Shown here piece after piece: positions 58,059 through 64,000 of a stretch of DNA of 64,000 nt. The position numbers and the translations under genes were made by a program. The stretch's first letter is position 1, and every line of letters starts with the position of its first letter. A model generated the notes under the pieces. That model did not search any database. It saw only the letters and a program-made list of their open reading frames with translations, and was not told the origin of the DNA. This stretch comes from Silene latifolia (Eukaryota > Streptophyta > Magnoliopsida > Caryophyllales > Caryophyllaceae), in the NCBI RefSeq assembly GCF_048544455.1, contig NC_133537.1, forward strand, positions 14,383,541-14,447,540, given 5' to 3'.

Positions 58059-60648
58059 ATGTCTTCTGCTGATGCCGGGGAGAAATTGGACGCCCTCCTG
58101 ATAAGGCCTGGGGGCCCTAGGTCTCCTTCTCCTGAAGTCGATCCTCGAATTTTGGAGGAATGGGAGGATGACTCTGATGTCGATGATGACGCAGACGATT
58201 TTGGTGATGATGCTGAAGAGGCTCGTCCCAAAGAGGTGAGGCAGTACGTTATGGATCACGGTGACGTCTGTAAGGTACGCGTTGACCGAGCTTGGACCCA
58301 TAAGTTGGCTAGTTGTTCTGGTGAGACATTTTTCGAGGACCATTTCTTTTTTGGCAGGGGGTACAAGATTGTTATCCCTGAGGAGGGTCAGGCCGTCTGT
58401 TGCCCTCCGCCGGGCCATACCGGCGTATACATGCGACACTTGGAGTACGGGCTCCGGTTTCCGCTGAATGAGTACGTCATGGCCATCATTAAAGCTATGA
58501 ACGTCGCTGTGGCCCAACTGCATCCGTTGGCCATGAGGACGATAGTCGGCTTTGTGTGGCTTTGTCTCTTCAAGGGGGAGGCCCCGACGGTGAATTTATT
58601 CCGCCGGCTTCATTATCTCCAGCCGTCAATCTTTGGTCGCGTTGGTCGGTACAGTGTGCACACGGAGAAAGGTTATGTCTCTGTTGACAAACTTACTTCT
58701 TGCAAAGACTGGAGAGATCGGTGGGTGTATGTTAAGGTGCCGGATGACTATCCGCTGCCCCTCTCCTTTCAGCACCAAGTGAATCTGCGGTGTGAGACTA
58801 AGGCGGAGCATGACAGATGGGTCAGCCGGAAGAAGCTCAAGATGGATGCCAGCAAGGTCCTTCTTAAAGAGGATGAGAAGGCGCGATGAGGCTTTTGAGG
58901 CGGACAAGGGTGGGGTGCCGAAAAATGGATTCCCCAACGCGAGATCATTCTTCAGGATGAGCCGCTCTGCCATGTCGGCCTCATACCGGCCCTAGCACAG
59001 GGTGAGTGGGGTCGGTATGAGGCCCATCACCGCTCTTAATGTTCCTGTTTTCGAACTTCGATTTATTTCTTCTACTTAATTCTTGCTTTTATTTCTTTCG
59101 CAGACTACTTTGGACCGGATTTGTCTGAGGATATCCTCCGGAGAATGGGGCTGCACAAAGACAAAACCGTTGCTAACTTGCATCCCAAGGCTCTGACCCA
59201 TGACCGTAGGACGTCGCCGAATGATCTTATGGACCAGCGGCTGAAAAGCTTGAATGCGGTGGAGGCCCAGGCGAAGGTTGTTAGTAACATGCCGCGCCAT
59301 ACGCGAAAAACAAAACCTTCGGCGGTGATGGCGTCGACATCGGCTCCGCCTTCCATCCCCCCTGTTCAGAAGGAGACGGTGGAGATCGTTTATATCTCCA
59401 ATGGGGATGACTCCGATGAGGACGAGGGGTCTCCCCTTGTCCGTAAAAGAAAACAGACAGCCTTTACCGCTGCCGTTGCCTCTGCTGCTGACGAGGAAAT
59501 GCGCCCTTCGGCCAAGAAGGCCAAGCACGGTATTGATCTATCCTGTGGTTCAGACTTAGCCGGTTCATTAGGCGCTGCCGGTGACAGGCTCTCCGGCATG
59601 TCTATGTATGTTGATGCTGATGCTTATTTTAAATTTTGTAGATCAGCCGCTGTCGGCCGCCGCTCTTGTTGAGCAGCAAGTGGAGGAGAAACCCGCAGTC
59701 GGTGATCATAACGTCGCCATCGACTCTTCATCCCGAAGGTTTCCCTTTCCCGACCGCAGTCGGTGATCATAACGTCGCCGGTGACTCTTCATCCCAGAAG
59801 GTTTCCCCCTCACACTTGTAGCGAAAGCGCGAGGTTGATCAAGAGATCGGCGAGGTGGAACGAGCTGACCGGTGCTCGTATCATGGAGCAGGAGAAGGCC
59901 GTGGCTCAGTCCGCTTTTGAGCTTAATGCCACTAAGAAGGTGGCCGCGAAGGCGAAACTGGATCTTCTCAATGAGCAGAGGCTTAGGGGGGAGGCCGAGA
60001 AGGCGCTCTTGGCTGAGAGAAAGCTCAGGGAGGACGCCGAAAAGGAGGTCCTTCTTTGAGAGAGCCAAGGCCGAGACTGCTGCGGCCGGAATTGAAAAGT
60101 CTTTGGCGAAGTGTAACCTTGTTCAGAGGCACGCCGACCTCTATTTCCAGCAGAGGAATGAATTCAGGGAACGGTTTCAGATCCAGGGGAAAGTGATTCG
60201 GAGCAAGGAGGCCATCATCAGGCAAAAGGAGGACGACATTGAGATGCTCCAAACCAAAATGCTCCCTGACCTGTGCTCCGAATTCCGGGATCTGGCCGAA
60301 GACGCTGCCAGGGAAGTAATTGAGGAGCTTTTCCCTCTTGAAGGTTCCTTTCCTTGGAGCAAATTCGACGAGCTGTTTGACGACAAGCTCGAAGCTAAGG
60401 AGAAGGCCGTGGAGGAGAAGGCCAAGGAGGCGGTGCGGGTGAAGATAGAGCAGGAGGCGGCCGAGGAGGCAGCAGCTCTTGCTGAGAAGGCTAAGGCGGC
60501 CAAGGAGGAAGCCGAGGAGGCAAGGGCAGCTGAGGAGGCCGAGGCTAAAGCTGAGGCTGCTGAAGCTGAGGCTGCTAGGGAAGCTGTTGGGTTGCCCCTT
60601 GAGGAAGGTGCTGCTACCGCTGCTGATGGCGAGCAGCAACAGACATAG
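58059..60648 (+). pseudogene. Antisense additional ORF of the Tat-type element (Transposase_28 / 'putative gypsy type transposon' domain)
   Basis: It starts at ATG 58059 (MSSADAGEKLDALLIRPGG) with an acidic stretch (residues about 34-55). The domain at about residues 105-195 has EEGQAVCCPPPGHTGVYMRH, LEYGLRFPLNEYVMAIIKAM and FVWLCLFKGE then TVNLFRRLHYLQPS, the pattern of PF04195. Exon 1 runs to 59001 (CAG G|GTGAGT). Exon 2 resumes at 59104 (TTTCGCAG|AC) and restores a codon across the join. Exon 2 has a Ser/Glu region and then a long Ala/Glu/Lys coiled coil to TAG at 60646. Breaks: frameshifts near 58887, near 58925 and near 60055, and a disturbed segment around 59640-59870 with a 61-bp duplication. 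Antisense ORFs between pol and the 3' LTR are known in Tat-lineage elements; their function is not established. Confidence 0.82.
59694..59812. repeat. 61-bp tandem duplication in the antisense ORF
   Basis: CGCAGTCGGTGATCATAACG starts both copies (59694 and 59755). The duplication falls where the reading frame is disturbed. Confidence 0.85.
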
Positions 60649-61050
60649 GGAGATGATATCTGTACCCTTTTGCCTTTGTCTTTGCATTTTGTGCAACTTT
60701 GGTAGGTTGTCTTTTGGCTGACCCTTATGGGGACGGCCGTCGTTTGTATTTCTTGTAATTTGTTGAACATATTTAATAAGAGCTCGTTTCTTCTGCCTCC
60801 GACTTGGCCGAGGTCTTTACCTCATTCCTTTTCTGAGTTTTTTTTTTTTTTTTTCCTTTTTTTTTATTAATTGGGCGTCTCCTTTGTTTCCGCCTTGGCT
60901 TGACCGAGGCAGTCTAGAGTGCGTTCCTCAACTGTGTAATGCTTCTAAGGCGTTTTGATTGCTTTGCGAGTATCAATCGCGCCGGGTCGTGATTGCCGCT
61001 CTTGTCGGTGTGACAAAGTGTGAGCCAAAGATCATCGCTTCTTGTTATTG
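60649..61050 (+). other. 3' flank of the antisense ORF
   Basis: T-rich sequence with TTTAATAAGAGC near 60770 (a possible poly(A) signal) and a T run at 60838-60864. CCGCTCTTGTCGGTGTGACA near 60997 is the first of several copies of this motif. Confidence 0.5.
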
Positions 61051-61675
61051 ACTGCCGTGGCGTCTACCACTTGGAGTGACTGCGACGGTGTCAAACCTCT
61101 TGGGGTGACTACCGTGGCGTTTACTACTTGGGGTGACTGCGACGGTGCCCACTTCTTGATGAAGACTGCCGTGGCGTCTACCACTTGGAGTGACTGCGAC
61201 GGCGTCAAACCTCTTGGGGTGACTGCCGTGGCGTCTACTACTTGGGGTGACTGCGACGGCGCCTATTTCTTCATGAGACTGTCGTGGCGTCTACCACTTG
61301 GAGTGACTGCGACGGCGTCAAACCTCTTGGGGTGACTGCCGTGGCGTCTACTACTTGGGGTGACTGCGACGGCGCCTGCTTCTTTATGGAGACTACCGCT
61401 CTTGTCGATGTGACAGTGTGAGCTGGCGTCTATTTCTTGGTGACGGCCGTGGCGTCTACCACTTGGAGTGACTGCGACGGCGTCAAACCTCTTGGGGTGA
61501 CTGCCGTGGCGTCTACTACTTGGGGTGACTGCGACGGCGCCTATTTCTTCATGAGACCGCCGTGGCGTCTACCACTTGGAGTGACTGCGACGGCGTCAAA
61601 CCTCTTGGGGTGACTGCCGTGGCGTCTACTACTTGGGGTGACTGCGACGGCGCCTACTTCTTGATGGAGACTGCC
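61051..61675. repeat. Tandem array, about 113-bp units (five copies)
   Basis: Units begin near 61052, 61166, 61279, 61444 and 61557 with CTGCCGTGGCGTCTACCAC. Each unit is two related half-units (CCACTTGGAGTGACTGCGAC and CTACTTGGGGTGACTGCGAC). CCGCTCTTGTCGGTATGACA motifs punctuate the array and recur near 61672, 61718 and 63979. Tandem arrays in the 3' part of Tat elements are known from Retand in Silene (established; relationship here is inference). Confidence 0.88.
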
Positions 61676-61939
61676 GCTCTTGTCGGTATGACAGTGTGAG
61701 CCGACATCGCATCGATAAAGACTACCGCTCTTGTCGGTATGATGAAGTGTGAGCGGCGTCACTTGCTTCCTAGTGACTAGGGGGAAAATGAACATTTTGA
61801 TGGAAGACTTGGATGATTTTTCATTTGGTAAAAACATGCGTCGGGGTGCCCACAGCTGTTTTGGACACCTCCGCTGCTACATAGAGTATTCCCGAGATTA
61901 CCAGCGTCCTAATGGCCTATCAGAGGCACACCTTCCCAG

Positions 61940-62645
61940 TCAGCCGCTAGTTACATCCATGAGGTCGCCCTCTTGTTGTAAGGATAGACTTTTCCCTTTC
62001 TCTGATTTCTTTGCCACTTTGAGGGATTGCATGTTGCATCCTCTGGCAGCTATCTGGACGTTGACCACCTCGTCATTCTCGTCTTTGGAGACGAGCTTAT
62101 GCGCTTCCCCCCGGTCCGAGACATACATCAGTGTTAGGGCCCGGATGGACATCATTGTGTCAGCCTCACTCAGGGCGACTCGGCCTATGAGAACGTTGTA
62201 GGCGGACGAGCCGTCGATGACCACGAACTCAGCTAGGACATTCTTAGCCGCATTCTTTTCGCCGAACGTCACCGGGAGTCTGATTGATCCCAGTGGTACC
62301 AGGCCGGCCCCAGAGAAGCTGTATAGTGGGTTGGTGCGGGGGCTCAAGTCCTTGACTTTCGGCCGAGGCCGAGGAAGCACTCCCCGAACATGATGTTCGT
62401 GTACGCGCTGTGTCGATCGGGCACCTCTTGACCAGGTGGTTGGATATGTCCAAATTGACTACAAGTGGGTCGTTGTGAGGAGCGATGACTCCTTCGTAGT
62501 CCTTCCTTCCAATGGTTATATCGGGGGATCTTTGGAAGCGGGGATCGCCGTGTTGGGCACAAAGTTGATGGCCTGATATAGCTCGTTCAGATGCCGTTTG
62601 TGCCCATGGGCGGACCCTCCGTTCTCGTTGCCCCGATGACAACAT
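61940..62645 (-). pseudogene. Aspartic protease region of the Tat-type element
   Basis: On the minus strand, in two shifted frames: PHNDPLVVNLDISNHLVKRC followed by a damaged active-site stretch (PIDTA where a D-T/S-G motif is expected). The second frame has SPRTNPLYSFSGAGLVPLG, SIRLPVTFGEKNAAKNVLAE and VIDGSSAYNVLIGR. The FxVxxxxSAYNxILGR-like pattern is the retropepsin C-terminal half of gypsy elements. The frameshift is near 62380. The frame ends at 61940 and no reverse transcriptase follows. Confidence 0.8.
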
Positions 62646-62677
62646 GGATCACTCCTATCCGTTCGAAGACGGATTTC

Positions 62678-63946
62678 TTACCCGAACTTTGGCGTCGATC
62701 TTTTGGCCTTTGGCAACGTACTTGCCGAGACTCCCTTCCGGATCGGCTCTTCAATGGCATTCTTCGATGCCGCGTCGTTGGTTAAGTGGCGGTGTGGCCG
62801 TGGTACTCGCAAAGATCGGCTCGTGTCACCGTCACTTTTTGGCTTGGGGGGTCTCTCCCACTTCTGGCCCTCGTTTTTGCTCAGGGCGAAGACCTCGGCG
62901 GCTGATACGACGAGAGGGGTTTTATCACTATACCGCCTCTGGTGGTACGTTCCCGAACTCCACCCGGCGCCTGTCGAGTCCTGTTTCCTGGCAGACTTGT
63001 CCGACCGTGACCTATTATTCTCACGGCGTCTTTCATCGGACCGTGACCCGTTGTTGTCACGGCGTCTTTCATCCGGGTTGTCCTCCCGGTGGCTCTTCTT
63101 TTCGGAGTGCTCGGCCTCGCTGGGGCCTACCCATGTCTTGTGATAGTCTTCTACCTTGATGGCCTGGTCGGCCATCCTCCTGGCGGCATCCAAGCTCGAG
63201 CCTCCGCACTTGATGAGCTCATTTTTTAAGTCTCCCCTTGGGATGCCCTTCATCAGCGCGAAGGCCGCCAGTTCGGGATTAATTTCTCGAATCTGCTGGA
63301 CCTTTCCATCGAACCTCTTCACATAGCTTCGTAGAGACTCGCCCCCCTCCTGTTTGATAGTTAGGAGGTCCGATGTCTCCACGACCCTTCTCTTGTTGCA
63401 AGAGTACTGGGCTAGAAAGGCGTCTCTTAGGTCGGCGTAATAGTATACCGAGCCGTCGGGAAGCCCTTTGTACCAACTTTGAGCCATCCCATGCAAAGTT
63501 GTTGGGAAAACTCGGCACCAGACCTCATCGGGCTGCTCCCATACCGACATGTAAGACTCGAAAGCCTCAGCGTGGTCGGCTGGATCACTATCTCCTTTGT
63601 ATGATAGGGGTGGCAACTTGAGCTTGGTTGGCACCTGGACTTCTAGGACGTAGGCGTTGAGGGGCTGTCTGACCACGTGTCGAACGACACGCGGCGATCG
63701 GCTCCTCGCATTCCTAATCCGGCTCCTCTCCTCGTAGCGGGAAGGACTCCTTCTTCGACTCGGACTTCTTCTCCAACTTTTTGAGTCGGACTCCTCCGGC
63801 TCCTTTGGGGTAAGCCTCGTTCGTCTTTGCGGGGACGCCTGTCCTCCCATGAGCGGGAAGGACTTAGGTCTACCACGCCCACTTTGGGCTCCCCGCGACT
63901 TGGCCGGGTCGCCTCTCCTAGTGCTCCGTTCAAATTTCTGAGTCAC
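62678..63946 (-). CDS. Gag protein of the Tat-type Ty3/gypsy element (422 aa open frame)
   Basis: This is the longest open frame in the window, minus strand. An Arg/Ser/Pro-rich N-terminus (SWRRSPSRRRSPSRYEERSR) precedes the Retrotrans_gag domain at about residues 105-250: KLPPLSYKGDSDPADHAEAF, CRVFPTTLHGMAQSWYKGLP, SDLLTIKQEGGESLRSYVKR. A long charged Arg/Asn/Glu C-terminal region follows (RRRENNRSRSDK). No CCHC knuckle is visible. It is open throughout, although the following protease is broken. Gag forms the particle that packages element RNA; since the gene is intact, particles could in principle form with polymerase supplied by a relative (inference). The start may lie further right, outside the window. 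Confidence 0.88.
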   Translation of the reverse strand: MTQKFERSTRRGDPAKSRGAQSGRGRPKSFPLMGGQASPQRRTRLTPKEPEESDSKSWRRSPSRRRSPSRYEERSRIRNARSRSPRVVRHVVRQPLNAYVLEVQVPTKLKLPPLSYKGDSDPADHAEAFESYMSVWEQPDEVWCRVFPTTLHGMAQSWYKGLPDGSVYYYADLRDAFLAQYSCNKRRVVETSDLLTIKQEGGESLRSYVKRFDGKVQQIREINPELAAFALMKGIPRGDLKNELIKCGGSSLDAARRMADQAIKVEDYHKTWVGPSEAEHSEKKSHREDNPDERRRDNNGSRSDERRRENNRSRSDKSARKQDSTGAGWSSGTYHQRRYSDKTPLVVSAAEVFALSKNEGQKWERPPKPKSDGDTSRSLRVPRPHRHLTNDAASKNAIEEPIRKGVSASTLPKAKRSTPKFG

Positions 63947-63978
63947 ATTTTGGGCCCTGGTCTCCTGGACGGTTTCCG

Positions 63979-64000
63979 CCGCTCTTGTCGGCGTGACAGT
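63979..64000. repeat. Recurring CCGCTCTTGTCGG motif at the window edge
   Basis: CCGCTCTTGTCGGCGTGACA also occurs, with small changes, near 60997, 61672 and 61718, on the far side of gag and protease. It suggests that the tandem array unit also exists upstream of gag. Confidence 0.6.

Noticed and set aside
60025-60770. Long minus-strand frames opposite the coiled coil
   Set aside because: They mirror the Ala/Glu/Lys codons of the antisense ORF and have no signature of their own.
62591-63159. Plus-strand frames opposite gag
   Set aside because: They are shadows of the minus-strand gag, which has a clear Retrotrans_gag domain.

Overview
This is plant nuclear DNA from a large, repeat-rich genome. 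It has spliced genes with GT-AG introns, a SOSEKI polarity gene, an R2R3-MYB gene, Tat-type Ty3/gypsy elements, Helitrons, CACTA elements and many MITEs. The frequent CGGAGTA/TACTCCGT tags and the Tat elements with tandem repeats suggest Caryophyllales, perhaps Caryophyllaceae. That lineage call is inference. I see no rRNA, tRNA gene, CRISPR array or bacterial operon.

Layout. (1) 1-5264: the 3' part of a minus-strand Tat/Ogre-like element. It has the LTR edge, a polypurine tract, and, in antisense, a spliced plant-mobile-domain (PMD) gene that is now broken, followed by the start of a second antisense ORF. (2) 5265-14649: a head-to-head palindrome of two truncated copies of one gypsy element (LTR, primer site and partial gag on each arm), joined by a short templated filler. 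One arm is split by a 1.75-kb CACTA element that carries its own small coiled-coil gene. (3) 14650-17170: a foldback and a minus-strand Helitron. (4) 17256-22928, minus: a SOSEKI gene whose probable last exon lies far downstream and has been hit by a MITE. (5) 23-46.9 kb: a MITE and Helitron landscape, including a 4.3-kb gag-protease-only LTR element (26513-30855), a Helitron with duplicated 5' and 3' ends, two further Helitrons, a Stowaway, hAT MITEs and a Tourist-like element. (6) 47039-48075, plus: an intact MYB48/MYB59-like R2R3-MYB gene. (7) 51.6-56.7 kb: a solo LTR, a related LTR in the opposite orientation, and the start of a CACTA element. (8) 56725-64000: a minus-strand Tat-type element with gag and protease, a 113-bp tandem array, an antisense ORF with its own promoter and the 3' LTR. 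No reverse transcriptase region is visible.

Only SOSEKI and MYB look like host genes. The rest are transposable elements in several layers of nesting. Target-site duplications fix the ends of four Mutator-like MITEs (9 bp), one LTR element (CATAG), one solo LTR (TAAAT), one CACTA element (GAG) and two hAT MITEs (8 bp with one mismatch). The most unusual structures are the palindromic retroelement with filler, the compact CACTA element with its own gene and AACGG-rich ends, a GC-rich palindromic module shared by LTRs and antisense-gene promoters, and the MITE inside the probable last SOSEKI exon.
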